From Mycolicibacterium nivoides (GTDB lineage: Bacteria; Actinomycetota; Actinomycetes; Mycobacteriales; Mycobacteriaceae): a stretch of DNA of 64,000 nucleotides. Location of the stretch: assembly GCF_003855255.1 (NCBI RefSeq), contig NZ_CP034072.1:2595906-2659905 (forward strand). The letters are read 5' to 3'. The notes under the pieces are model-generated. The model made no database searches and was not told the DNA's origin. It saw only the letters and a program-made list of their open reading frames with translations. How positions within the stretch are numbered: the stretch's first letter is position 1; each line of letters begins with the position of its first letter. Below, piece by piece: positions 17,592-28,724 of the stretch. A program made the position numbers and the translations under genes.

Positions 17592-18254
17592 TCACTCCGT
17601 AGGTGTTGTTGTGAGCGTGGATGTTTCCACGCCGACCACCCTGGCGATGTCGGCCGCGCTGATCGGGCCGGTCCGCAGGATGCGCGGCTGGTCACCGGTG
17701 AGGTCGACGATGGTGGAGGCGGCCTGTTGTTCGGCGGGCCCGCCGTCGAGATAGACCTCGACCTTGTCACCGAGTTGCTCATGGGCCTGAGCCGCGGTGA
17801 CCGCGGCGGGCCGGCCCGAGACATTCGCACTGGACTGAGCCATGGGCCCGACCTCCCGCAGCAGCTCGATGGCCACCGGGTGCAGCGGCATCCGGAGCAT
17901 GACGCTGCCGTTGGCATCCCCGAGATCCCATTGCAGTGACGGCGCCTGCGTGACCACCAGGCTCAGCGCGCCCGGCCAGAATGCGCGGATGAGTTCGCGG
18001 GCGGCCGGCGGTACCGAATAGACCAGCCCGTCGATGGTGTTCCACGAGCCGACGAACACACCGACAGGCATGTTGCGGCCACGGCCTTTGGCGGCGAGCA
18101 GACTGCCGACCGCATCCCGATCGAAGGCGTCCGCACCGATCCCGTAGACGGTGTCGGTCGGCATCACCACAAGCCGGCCGCCCTTCACCGCGCTGATCGC
18201 CGAGGCGATACCGGTCACGCGCTGATCGGCATCGGTGCAATCGAAGATGGTCAT
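17592..18254 (-). CDS. L-threonylcarbamoyladenylate synthase (Sua5/YrdC/TsaC)
   Basis: The 220-residue protein makes threonylcarbamoyl-AMP from threonine, bicarbonate and ATP for the t6A modification of ANN-decoding tRNAs. The YrdC fold is recognisable: KGGRLVVMPTDTVYGIGADA at about 24-43, the KGRGRNMPVGVFV binding motif, and SSANVSGRPAAVTAAQA. It sits between prmC and wecA, the order seen in M. tuberculosis (Rv1301). Confidence 0.93.
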   Translation of the reverse strand: MTIFDCTDADQRVTGIASAISAVKGGRLVVMPTDTVYGIGADAFDRDAVGSLLAAKGRGRNMPVGVFVGSWNTIDGLVYSVPPAARELIRAFWPGALSLVVTQAPSLQWDLGDANGSVMLRMPLHPVAIELLREVGPMAQSSANVSGRPAAVTAAQAHEQLGDKVEVYLDGGPAEQQAASTIVDLTGDQPRILRTGPISAADIARVVGVETSTLTTTPTE

Positions 18255-18284
18255 GTCGGCTCCCCGGTCGGTGCGCGCATCAGC

Positions 18285-19130
18285 TCAGCTTCTCCCAATC
18301 CGGGTCGCCGTGACAAAGCGGGGTCGCCCGGCGAGGTCACGGCGCGCGGTGACCTCACTGAAGTGTCCGTCGTGGGCGAAGGCCTCGACGGACAGCTCAG
18401 AGGTGGTGTCGTCGTGCTCGACGGCGCACGGCGCACCGTCGCGCAACCACCGGGCGGCCAGCGCGACGATCGGCCGGATCACCGACATGCCGTCGGCGCC
18501 ACCGAACAGGGCCTCCGCTGGATCGTGTTCGGCCACTTCGGGTTCCAGGACGGCAGCCTCGGGGATATAGGGCGGGTTGGACACTAGGAGGTCCACCCGG
18601 TCATCGAGTTCGGGCAGCAGATCCGGGGCGGTGACGTCGGCGTCCAGGATTTCGACGCGCGTCCCGGCCGCGTTGCGACGCGCGAATTCCAGGGCCGCCG
18701 GCGAGTTCTCCACCGCCATCACCCGGGCATCGGGCCACTGCGCGGCCAGCGCCAGCGCGAGCGCACCCGAACCCGTGCAGAGGTCGACGATCAGGGGGTT
18801 TGACGGAAGTCGCTGCGCGCAAGCCCACTCGAGCAGCGCCTCGGTCTCGGGCCGGGGAATGAACACCCCGGGACCGACCGCGAGCGTCAACGGGCCGAAC
18901 GGCGCGGTGCCGATCAGGTGTTGCAGGGGAATCCGGCGGGACCGGGCGGCGACGAGTTCTTCGTACGCCTGCTCGAACCGTTCATCGGGGTCACCGAGAA
19001 ACATCAACCGGCTGCGGTCGACGCCCGCGACGTGCGCGGCGAGCAGTTCGGCGTCGATACGCGGGGAGGCCACGCCGGCGGCGGCCAGACGTGCCGTTGC
19101 GGCCGCGACCGCCTGCCGCACGGGGGTCAT
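18285..19130 (-). CDS. prmC: Release factor glutamine methyltransferase PrmC
   Basis: PrmC (HemK) methylates the glutamine of the GGQ motif in release factors. The 281-residue protein has the SAM-binding [15 protein letters not shown] at 117-131 and the catalytic NPPY at 185-188. Its ATG overlaps the prfA stop by 4 nt (ATGA), so enzyme and substrate are translationally coupled. Confidence 0.96.
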   Translation of the reverse strand: MTPVRQAVAAATARLAAAGVASPRIDAELLAAHVAGVDRSRLMFLGDPDERFEQAYEELVAARSRRIPLQHLIGTAPFGPLTLAVGPGVFIPRPETEALLEWACAQRLPSNPLIVDLCTGSGALALALAAQWPDARVMAVENSPAALEFARRNAAGTRVEILDADVTAPDLLPELDDRVDLLVSNPPYIPEAAVLEPEVAEHDPAEALFGGADGMSVIRPIVALAARWLRDGAPCAVEHDDTTSELSVEAFAHDGHFSEVTARRDLAGRPRFVTATRIGRS

Positions 19131-20203
19131 GACTGCTGCTGCAGCCGGGCCTGTTTGTCGGCGGTACCCAGTGCGTCGAGCAGCGCGTCCATATCCCCGT
19201 CGAGCACCTGGTCGAGGTTGTGCGCCTTGAAATTGATGCGGTGGTCCGCGATCCGGTTCTCGGGAAAGTTGTAGGTGCGGATCCGCTCGCTGCGGTCGAC
19301 CGTGCGGATCTGGCTGGCGCGATCGGCCGAGGCGTCGGCCGACGCCTGCTCCTCCGCGAGTGCCTGCAGCCGGGCGGCGAGCACCACCATGGCGCGGGCC
19401 TTGTTCTGCAGCTGCGAGCGTTCGTTCTGGCAGGTCACGACGATGCCCGTGGGCAGGTGGGTGATGCGCACCGCCGAGTCGGTGGTGTTCACGCCCTGAC
19501 CGCCCTTACCGGAGGACCGGTACACGTCGATGCGCAGATCCGATTCGTCGATCTGCACCTGCTCGACGTCTTCCGGCTCGGGATAGACCAGCACGCCGGC
19601 AGCCGAGGTGTGCACGCGGCCCTGTGATTCGGTGACGGGCACCCGCTGCACGCGGTGAACGCCACCCTCGAACTTCATCCGCGACCACACGCCGTCGGCG
19701 GAATCGCCCTTGCTGGCGATGGTGATGGTGGCGTCCTTGTAGCCGCCGAGGTCAGACCACGTCTCGTCGAGCACGGTGACCGTCCAGCCGTGCCGCTCGG
19801 CGTACCGGATGTACATGCGCGCCAGGTCGGCGGCGAACAGTGCCGACTCCTCCCCGCCTTCCCCGGACTTGACCTCCAGCACGATGTCATCGGCATCGTG
19901 CGGGTCGCGGGGTGCAAGCTGGTCGGTCAGCTGGGCGTCGAGTTCGGCGACCTTGGCGGTCAGCTCGTCCACCTCGGCGGCGAAGCTGGCGTCGTCGGCG
20001 GCGAGTTCGCGGGCGGCCTCGAGGTCGCCGCGGGCGGCCTCCAACTTGCGGTAGGTACCCACGACCGGTGACACCTGGGCGAACCGCCGGCCCACCTTGC
20101 GGGCGGCGGAGGCATCGGCGTGCAGGTTGGGATCGGCGAGCTGGCGCTCCAGGTCCGCGTGCTCAGCGAGCAGCGCCTCGATCGCAGGTGCGGTATCCGT
20201 CAC
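19127..20203 (-). CDS. prfA: Peptide chain release factor 1
   Basis: RF1 ends translation at UAA and UAG. The 358-residue protein contains the codon-reading PVT tripeptide ([14 protein letters not shown]) that separates RF1 from RF2, and the peptidyl-tRNA hydrolysis motif [16 protein letters not shown] chose GTG 20203 because GGAGGAGG lies 5-12 nt upstream; the alternative TTG 20218 would place that site inside the gene. It is downstream of rpmE and overlaps prmC. Confidence 0.96.
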   Translation of the reverse strand: MTDTAPAIEALLAEHADLERQLADPNLHADASAARKVGRRFAQVSPVVGTYRKLEAARGDLEAARELAADDASFAAEVDELTAKVAELDAQLTDQLAPRDPHDADDIVLEVKSGEGGEESALFAADLARMYIRYAERHGWTVTVLDETWSDLGGYKDATITIASKGDSADGVWSRMKFEGGVHRVQRVPVTESQGRVHTSAAGVLVYPEPEDVEQVQIDESDLRIDVYRSSGKGGQGVNTTDSAVRITHLPTGIVVTCQNERSQLQNKARAMVVLAARLQALAEEQASADASADRASQIRTVDRSERIRTYNFPENRIADHRINFKAHNLDQVLDGDMDALLDALGTADKQARLQQQS

Positions 20204-20287
20204 GTCAGCCTCCTCCAACTTTCTCCGGAAACGAGAACAGCGCCCAGATCTGACGCATATGCGACAGATCGGGCGCCGTTGACGTAG

Positions 20288-20530
20288 CTACTTGTCGGCT
20301 GTAGCAGCCTGATCACCGGCAGGCTTGCGCTTGCCGTACCGCTTCTCGAAGCGGGCCACGCGGCCGCCGCTGTCGAGGATCTTCTGCTTGCCGGTGTAGA
20401 ACGGGTGGCACTGCGAGCAGACCTCGACCACGATCTGGCCGCTCTGCTTGGTGCTACGGGTCTGGAAGGTGTTGCCGCAACCACAGTGCACCGTGGTCTC
20501 GACATACTCCGGATGAATGCCTGTTTTCAT
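20288..20530 (-). CDS. rpmE: 50S ribosomal protein L31 (zinc-binding form)
   Basis: The 80-residue L31 contains Cys16, Cys18, Cys38 and Cys41 (HCGCG and CSQC), the ligands of the zinc-binding C+ form. The core [15 protein letters not shown] and the [19 protein letters not shown] motif are typical. In many actinobacteria a zinc-free paralogue elsewhere replaces this form under zinc starvation. It begins the rpmE-prfA-prmC-sua5-wecA group. A CATAAT box lies upstream near 20595-20605 on the minus strand, without a clear -35. Confidence 0.96.
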   Translation of the reverse strand: MKTGIHPEYVETTVHCGCGNTFQTRSTKQSGQIVVEVCSQCHPFYTGKQKILDSGGRVARFEKRYGKRKPAGDQAATADK

Positions 20531-20666
20531 GGTTCCTCTTCAATAGTTGGCCCGGGTCGCCCACACGGACGTGAACCGGGACCGAGGGTCGGCGGTCCAT
20601 TATGCCAGGTCAACCGCCAACCTCCTAAACGCGCGATGACCGGCCGGTATTCCTGCCCGGGACTCG

Positions 20667-22220
20667 TCAGATGGCCGCGTACGCCGTGCCGTCGCGCTTC
20701 CACACCACCCGGCCGGCCGGATCGGCGCCGAGGGCGACCAGTTCGCGCTTGAGGATCTTGTTGGTCGCGGTGCTGGGCAGATCTTCGGCGAGCCAGACGT
20801 ACCGAGGCCAGGACTTGGGCGACAGATCCGCCTGACCGGCGAGGAATTCGGCAAACGCTTCCGGGGTGAGCTCCTGGTCGTCGCGCAGCACGATGGCGGC
20901 CATCACCTGATCGCCGACGAATTCATCGGGTACCGGGTAGACCGCCACCCGGCTGATCACCGGCTGCCGCAGCAGGATTCGCTCGATGGGGGCGGCGGTG
21001 ATGTTCTCGCCATCCACCCGCATCCAATCAGCGGTTCGGCCGGCCAGGTAGATCCAGCCGTCGGCGTCGCGGTAGGCCAGGTCACCCGACCAGTACATGC
21101 CGTGCCGAAGTCGCTCATCGGTCGCGCCCTGATCGTTGTGGTAGCCGCGGAACATCCCGCTGCCGTTGGTGTTGACCAGCTCACCGGTGGCAACGTCGGC
21201 ATTGACCAGGGCTCCGGTGGCGTCGAATTCCGCGATTGCGCACTCTTCGACGGTCTCCGGGTCGTAGATCGCCACCCCGGGGAAGCCCTGGCCGACGCTG
21301 CCTGCCGGTGTGCCTTCGGAGCGGGTGATGATGATCGCCAGCTCGGTCGACCCGAAGCCGTCCCACACGCTGCAGCCGAACCGGCGGCTGAATTCGTCGA
21401 TGTCACGGTCGGCGGCCTCGTTGCCGAACGCCACCCGCAGCGGGTTGTCGTGGTCGTCGGACTGCTCGGCGGTGGCCAGGATGTAGGCCAACGGCTTGCC
21501 GACGTAGTTCATGTACGTCGCGCCGTAGCGGCGGATGTCCGGCAGGAAGCCGGACGCGGAGAACTGTGCCGGCGCCATGGATGCGCCCGAACTGAGGGCG
21601 ACGCCCCACCCCGCGTACACCCCGTTGGAGTGGAACAACGGCATGGCCAGGTAGCAGGTGTCCGCTTCGGTGAGGTCGTAGCGCTGCACCAGCGCCGCAG
21701 CCGAGAACAGCACGATCGAGTGGGCCACCTCGACAGCCTTGGGCTCGCCGCTGGTGCCCGAGGTAAAGATCATCATGAAGGTGTCGTCGGGCCCGACCTC
21801 GCGGTGCGGGGTGAGTTCCCTCGGCGACCAGGTGGTATCGGAAACGTCGATGACGGTGACGTCCGGCAGGTCGACGCCGTCGAGCAGCCGGCGGTGCTGG
21901 TCGTCGACCAGGACGACCTGACACTCGACCCGGGCGATATCCCGCGCCAGCGCATCGCCGCGCCGGGTGTTGTTGATACCGCACAGCACGTAGCCGCCGA
22001 GCGCCGCGGCGGCGAGCGCGGTCAGCATGTCGGGGGTATTGCCCAGAAGCGTGCCGACATGCAGTGGACGCTGCGGATCGGCCATCGCGATCAACGTGGC
22101 AGCCTGAGCTTTCGCCTCGGCCACGTGCTCGCGCCAGGTCCAGGTGCGGTCGCCGTACTTGACGGCGACCGTGTCGCCTCCTTCGCGCTCGCGGAGCAAC
22201 TGCTGCAGCGTTTCGGCCAT
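20667..22220 (-). CDS. fadD1: FadD1-like fatty-acyl-CoA synthetase
   Basis: This 517-residue adenylate-forming enzyme activates a carboxylic acid, probably a fatty acid, to its CoA thioester by way of an acyl-AMP. Visible motifs are the P-loop IFTSGTSGEPKAVEVAH, DGFGSTELA, the hinge YWSGDLAYRDADGWIYLAGR and the C-terminal lysine motif PSTATNKILKRELV. It strongly resembles what I remember of M. tuberculosis FadD1. I chose ATG 22220 because a GGGGA site lies upstream. It is divergent from a tetR gene with a palindrome between them. It interrupts rho-rpmE, which are adjacent in M. tuberculosis. The substrate is unknown. Confidence 0.87.
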   Translation of the reverse strand: MAETLQQLLREREGGDTVAVKYGDRTWTWREHVAEAKAQAATLIAMADPQRPLHVGTLLGNTPDMLTALAAAALGGYVLCGINNTRRGDALARDIARVECQVVLVDDQHRRLLDGVDLPDVTVIDVSDTTWSPRELTPHREVGPDDTFMMIFTSGTSGEPKAVEVAHSIVLFSAAALVQRYDLTEADTCYLAMPLFHSNGVYAGWGVALSSGASMAPAQFSASGFLPDIRRYGATYMNYVGKPLAYILATAEQSDDHDNPLRVAFGNEAADRDIDEFSRRFGCSVWDGFGSTELAIIITRSEGTPAGSVGQGFPGVAIYDPETVEECAIAEFDATGALVNADVATGELVNTNGSGMFRGYHNDQGATDERLRHGMYWSGDLAYRDADGWIYLAGRTADWMRVDGENITAAPIERILLRQPVISRVAVYPVPDEFVGDQVMAAIVLRDDQELTPEAFAEFLAGQADLSPKSWPRYVWLAEDLPSTATNKILKRELVALGADPAGRVVWKRDGTAYAAI

Positions 22221-22245
22221 CCGATAATTCCCCAAGGATCAGTGA

Positions 22246-22263
22246 ACAGAATTAGAAATCTGT
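22246..22263. promoter_or_regulatory. Imperfect palindrome, candidate TetR operator
   Basis: ACAGA-N8-TCTGT forms an 18-bp palindrome with further symmetric bases inside (TT/AA). It lies 26 nt upstream of the fadD start and between fadD and tetR. Divergent TetR regulators commonly bind such sites and repress both genes; this is inference from position and symmetry. Confidence 0.55.
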
Positions 22264-22344
22264 CTACCATGGTTGTGGCGCGACGGATACACCCTTGGCA
22301 GAATCATGTACCTAACCCCATCAGAAGACCAGGAGACACCACAG

Positions 22345-22950
22345 TTGACCAGCACCACCTCTCCGCGCAGCGTGCGAGATCGACTGATAGACGCTGCCGA
22401 AGAATGCCTGCGCACCAAGGGCATTCGCGCGACCACGGTCTCGGAGGTGGCCGAGGCCGCAGGTGTGTCCCGCGGGTGGCTGTACCGCCACTTCCCCGAC
22501 AAGGTGACGCTGCTGGGCGCCGTGATCGTCCGGCTCACTGACACGTTCTGGTCGGAAGCGCAGGCCGTGCTCGAACAGATCGACGGCCTGGATCGGCAGA
22601 TCGCCTGGGGTGTGGGCAACGGCCTGCGGGCGTACGACGACCCAGGTGCGGTGGTGATGAAACTCCGCACCGAGGAGCCCGAGGAATTCGCCGCCTGCGC
22701 GGGCGCCGGCGTGCAGGGCATGATCCCCGACCTGGCCGAATTCTGGTCGCCTTACCTGGCGGCCGCGCGCGACCGCGGCGAGGTCCGCGCCGACATCGAC
22801 ATCCCCGAGGCATCGGAATGGGTTGCGCGAGTGTTGATCTCGCTGGCGACCGTACCGGGCAACACGCTCGATCCCAGTGACGGGGACGCAGTGCTGGCCC
22901 AGGTTCGGCGCTACTTGATGCCCGGGTTGCGCCCCGATCCAACCGCCTGA
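22345..22950 (+). CDS. TetR/AcrR family transcriptional regulator
   Basis: The protein (201 residues from TTG 22345) has an N-terminal TetR helix-turn-helix: TVSEVAEAAGVSRGWLYRHF followed by PDKVTLLGAV. The C-terminal ligand domain is not diagnostic. I favour TTG 22345 because AGGAGA lies about 8 nt upstream; ATG 22306 and TTG 22273 are possible longer starts. It is divergent from the fadD gene and probably controls it in response to an acyl-CoA or fatty acid. A bidirectional terminator follows. Confidence 0.85.
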   Translation: MTSTTSPRSVRDRLIDAAEECLRTKGIRATTVSEVAEAAGVSRGWLYRHFPDKVTLLGAVIVRLTDTFWSEAQAVLEQIDGLDRQIAWGVGNGLRAYDDPGAVVMKLRTEEPEEFAACAGAGVQGMIPDLAEFWSPYLAAARDRGEVRADIDIPEASEWVARVLISLATVPGNTLDPSDGDAVLAQVRRYLMPGLRPDPTA

Positions 22951-22958
22951 CGGTACGC

Positions 22959-22987
22959 AAAAGGCCCCCGAACAATCGGGGGCCTTT
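22959..22987. terminator. Bidirectional terminator between tetR and rho
   Basis: AAAGGCCCCCG and CGGGGGCCTTT form an 11-bp perfect stem around a 6-nt loop (AACAAT), flanked by short A and T runs. It lies between the converging ends of tetR and rho and suits both strands. Confidence 0.88.
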
Positions 22988-23003
22988 CGCGTGTCGACAG
23001 CGC

Positions 23004-25043
23004 TCAGTCGACGTCCATCGAGCCTGGGGTGGTCTTGGAGACCTGCACCAGGAACTCGTAGTTGGTCTTGGTCTTGCGCAGCTGGCTCATCAGCAGGTCG
23101 ATGGCCTGGTGTGAATCCAGTCCGGACAACACCCGGCGCAGCTTGTGCACGATCGCGAACTCATCCGGGCTGAGCAGCAGCTCGTCCTTGCGGGTGCCGG
23201 ACGGGTTGACGTCGACCGCGGGGAAGACCCGGCGCTCGGCGATCTTGCGGTCCAGCTTGAGCTCGGCGTTGCCGGTGCCCTTGAACTCCTCGAAGATCAC
23301 GGTGTCACCGGTCGAACCGGTCTCGACCATGGCCGTGGCGATGATCGTCAGCGAGCCGCCGTGTTCGATGTTGCGCGCCGCGCCGAGGAACCGCTTCGGC
23401 GGGTACAGCGCGGTGGAGTCCACACCACCGGACAGGATGCGGCCCGAGGCCGGCGACGCGTTGTTGTACGCGCGGCCCAGGCGGGTGATCGAGTCGAGGA
23501 GGACGACCACATCTTTGCCCTGCTCGACCAGGCGCTTGGCCCGCTCGATCGCCAGCTCGGCAGCCTGGGTGTGGTCTGACGGCGGACGGTCGAAGGTCGA
23601 GGCGATGACCTCACCCTTCACCGAGCGCTGCATGTCGGTGACCTCTTCCGGACGCTCGTCCACGAGCACCACCATGAGGTGGCATTCCGGATTGTTCTTG
23701 GTGATCGCGTTGGCGATGTCCTGCATGATCGTGGTCTTACCGGCCTTGGGCGGCGACACGATCAGGGCACGCTGGCCCTTACCGATCGGCATGATCAGGT
23801 CGATGACGCGGGTGGTCAGCCGATCAGGCGTGGTCTCCAGGCGCAGCCGCTGGTTCGGGTACAGCGGGGTCAGCTTGGTGAAGTCAGGCCGGTTCTTGGC
23901 CGCTTCGACCGGACCGCCGTTGACACTGTCCAAGCGCACCAGCGGGTTGAACTTCTGCCGCGGGTTGTTGCCGCCGCTCTCACCACCCTCGCGGGGCACA
24001 CGGACCGCACCGGTGACCGCGTCGCCGCGGCGCAGACCGTTCTTGCGCACCATGTTCATGGACACGTAGACGTCGTTCGGCCCGGCCAGGTAGCCCGAGG
24101 TACGGACGAAGGCGTAGTTGTCGAGGACATCGAGGATGCCGGCGACCGGCTGGACGACGTCGTCCTCACGCAGCTCGGTCTCGTTACCGCCCTCGGCGCC
24201 ACGCTCTCCGCGGCGGCGACGGTCACGGTCACGGAACCGGCGGCCGCGGCGGCCCTGGCGGCCATCGCCATCGCCGTCGTCATCGTTGTTGCCCGACGAG
24301 TTACCGCCCCGGTTCTGCTGGTTGTCCTGCTGATCGGACTGGTCGCGGCCCTGACCCCGGTCCTGCTTCTGGTCGCGGTCCTGCTTCTGGTCGCGCTTGT
24401 CGTCCTGCTTGGTGTCGGTCTTGTTCTCGGCCTTGTTGTCGGCCTTGTTCTCGTCGCCGGACTGCTCGCGCTTCTCGCGTCGTTCCTGACGCTCACGCTT
24501 GGCAGGCTTTTCCTGCTGCTCGGCGGCGGGCTCGGTGTTCTTGGTGTCGGCCTCGGCAGCGGCTTCCGCCTTCGCCTCAACCTTCACGGCCTCGTTGCCC
24601 GCGTCGTCCTGGACGGCGTCGGCGGCAGGAGCGCCGGCCTGGCGCGAGGAACCCCGGCGCTCACGGCGACGGGTCGCGGGCTGCTCAGCAGCCTCGGCAC
24701 CGGCGTCCGACTGGGCGTCGGCGGGGGCGTTCTTGGGGGCCTCGGTGGCTCCGTTGGATTCGCCACGATGGGCGCGAATAGCTGCGATCAATTCACTCTT
24801 ACGCAAACCGGACGCGCCTTCAACACCGATTTCCTTGGCCAGCGCTCGCAGCTCAGGCAGCACCATGGTCGACAGCGACGCGGGACGGGCGCTCGAAGCG
24901 CGCCGCGCGGTGTCCGTTCCGGGCGCAGAGGCAGCAGCCGGCGCCGCGGTGTCAGCGGTCGCGGTGCTTTCAGATGTCACGGCGTTCGGTAAATCCCCAG
25001 TGCCATTGGCGCTGTCAGCCGTGAAGAGGTCCGTATCTGTCAC
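23004..25043 (-). CDS. rho: Transcription termination factor Rho
   Basis: Rho is the hexameric RNA helicase that terminates transcription. The protein (679 residues from GTG 25043) has an actinobacterial N-terminal extension of about 270 residues. This contains the Rho-N helix region (LSTMVLPELRALAKEIGVEG) followed by a disordered, charged tract with repeated DQKQD/RDQ units. The core has the RNA-binding domain, Walker A SPPKAGKTTIMQDIANAI, Walker B VVVLLDSITRLGRAYN and the conserved C-terminus. GTG 25043 follows an AGGAAA site and gives VTDTDLFTADS, like other mycobacterial Rho proteins. The ORF could extend to 25136, but that part lacks similarity. Confidence 0.97.
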   Translation of the reverse strand: MTDTDLFTADSANGTGDLPNAVTSESTATADTAAPAAASAPGTDTARRASSARPASLSTMVLPELRALAKEIGVEGASGLRKSELIAAIRAHRGESNGATEAPKNAPADAQSDAGAEAAEQPATRRRERRGSSRQAGAPAADAVQDDAGNEAVKVEAKAEAAAEADTKNTEPAAEQQEKPAKRERQERREKREQSGDENKADNKAENKTDTKQDDKRDQKQDRDQKQDRGQGRDQSDQQDNQQNRGGNSSGNNDDDGDGDGRQGRRGRRFRDRDRRRRGERGAEGGNETELREDDVVQPVAGILDVLDNYAFVRTSGYLAGPNDVYVSMNMVRKNGLRRGDAVTGAVRVPREGGESGGNNPRQKFNPLVRLDSVNGGPVEAAKNRPDFTKLTPLYPNQRLRLETTPDRLTTRVIDLIMPIGKGQRALIVSPPKAGKTTIMQDIANAITKNNPECHLMVVLVDERPEEVTDMQRSVKGEVIASTFDRPPSDHTQAAELAIERAKRLVEQGKDVVVLLDSITRLGRAYNNASPASGRILSGGVDSTALYPPKRFLGAARNIEHGGSLTIIATAMVETGSTGDTVIFEEFKGTGNAELKLDRKIAERRVFPAVDVNPSGTRKDELLLSPDEFAIVHKLRRVLSGLDSHQAIDLLMSQLRKTKTNYEFLVQVSKTTPGSMDVD

Positions 25044-25354
25044 GGATTTCCTTTCTTTCCCTCGCTCATCAGGTCGTGCGAGGGGTTCCCCAAAGGTCGA
25101 TGCGCGTTCAGCTGAACCGCTGAGCGCGTAGCTCACACCGTCGCCTGCGCAACGGCGATCGCCAGGATTCGCCGAGATGGCGAACCGTCAGTCCACGAGT
25201 AGAACACAAGAAGATTGGGTGGTCGTCCTGGTGTCGACGCAGGCAGAGACCCTGCGAGTGCTGGACGAGAGCGAGAATATCTCGCTTTGGTGAAGTAATC
25301 AAGCAACGTCGACGCTGGGCGTGTGGCGTTTGCTTCTTCTTGTGTCACTCATCA
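25044..25354 (-). other. rho 5' leader and rho-thrB intergenic region
   Basis: These 311 nt hold the rho leader. A candidate promoter sits at 25274-25302, which would give an untranslated leader of about 225 nt. Long leaders on rho genes often serve Rho autoregulation. A 71-residue open frame (25133-25348) crosses the region but begins upstream of the promoter and lacks a ribosome-binding site, so I do not call it. No strong terminator for thrB is visible. Confidence 0.5.
25274..25302 (-). promoter_or_regulatory. Candidate rho promoter
   Basis: On the minus strand: -35 TTGATT (25297-25302), a 17-bp spacer and -10 TATTCT (25274-25279). It matches the sigmaA consensus well and lies in the only non-coding stretch before rho. 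Confidence 0.6.
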
Positions 25355-27404
<2,050 letters not shown>

Positions 27405-27408
<4 letters not shown>

Positions 27409-28724
27409 GCGTTCGTTCCTTCCATACGCAGCACGCTGTTGATGGTCTGCACCACGTCGAGATCGGCCAGCGCCTCAACTGTTTCCGACAGCGCGGCATC
27501 GGTGGCCTGGTGGGTGACGACCACGATGCGCGCGCCGCACGGCTGCCCGCCCTCGTCGACCATGCCTTCCTGGCGCACCTCGGCGATGCTGACCTCACGC
27601 TTGGCGAATTCGGCTGCCACGGCGGACAACACACCGGGCCGATCCGAGACGTTCATGTTGACGTAGTAGCGGGTGGGGATGAATCCGATCGGGGCGATCG
27701 GGAGCTTCGCGTACTTGGATTCCCGCGGGCCACGGCCACCCTGGACCCGGTTGCGCGCGGCCATCACGACGTCACCCATCACGGCCGATGCGGTCGGCGC
27801 TCCCCCGGCGCCCTGGCCGTAGAACATCAGCCGACCGGCTGCCTCGGCCTCGACCACCACAGCGTTGAAGGCACCGTTGACGGCGGCCAGCGGGTGCGTC
27901 AACGGCACCAGCGCCGGGTAGACGCGCGCCGAAACACGTTGCTTGCCTTCGTCACTGGTCAGCCGCTCGCAGATGGCCAGCAGTTTGATGGTGCAACCCA
28001 GTGCCCGGGCCGACTCGAAGTCGGCGGCACTCACCTTGGTGATGCCTTCGCGATAGACGTCGTCGGCGGTGACCCTGGTGTGGAAGGCGATCGAGGCCAG
28101 AATCGCCGCCTTGGCCGCGGCGTCATAGCCCTCGACATCGGCGGTCGGATCGGCCTCGGCGTAGCCCAGCGCACTGGCATCGGCCAGGGCTGAGTTGTAA
28201 TCGGCTCCGGTGCTGTCCATCTCGGACAGGATGTAGTTGGTGGTGCCGTTGACGATGCCCGCCACCCGCAGCACCGAATCACCGGCCAGCGACTGGGTCA
28301 GTGGGCGGATGACGGGAATGGCACCGGCCACCGCGGCCTCGAAATACAGGTCGACGCGCGCCTTTTCGGCGGCCTGCGCCAGTTCACCGGTGGACTGTGC
28401 CATCAGCGCCTTGTTGGCGGTGACCACCGACTTGCCCTGTTCGAGTGCGGCCAGGATGGCCTTGCGGGCCGGCTTCACCGGGCCCATCAACTCGACCACG
28501 ATGTCGACGTCGTCGCGCGACACCAACTCGACGATGTCGTCGGTGAGCAGCTCCTTGGGCACCCCACGGTCGCCGGAGACCTTGCGCACGCCGATGCCGC
28601 GCACCTCGAGCGGGGCGCCGATGCGGGCTGCCAGGTCGGCGGCGCTCTCGTTGATGATGCGCACCACTTCGCTGCCGACGTTGCCCAGCCCCAGTACCGC
28701 TACGCCGATGGGCTTCTCACTCAT
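27405..28724 (-). CDS. hom: Homoserine dehydrogenase
   Basis: This enzyme reduces aspartate semialdehyde to homoserine, the branch point between lysine and threonine/methionine. The 439-residue protein has the Rossmann motif [18 protein letters not shown], the catalytic region ([20 protein letters not shown]) and a C-terminal ACT domain (from about 350, [21 protein letters not shown]) for threonine feedback. ATG 28724 has a strong GGAGGTG site and overlaps the lysA stop by 4 nt. The longer frame to 28823 lies inside lysA. In M. tuberculosis this gene is called thrA. Confidence 0.97.

Noticed and set aside
17585..17917. N-terminal extension of wecA to 17917
   Set aside because: It overlaps the Sua5 gene in another frame, has no membrane or family character, and a GGAG-TTG start fits the family length.
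25133..25348. 71-residue open frame in the rho leader (GTG start)
   Set aside because: It begins upstream of the only good promoter candidate, lacks a ribosome-binding site and has no homology I recognise. A leader peptide remains a remote possibility.
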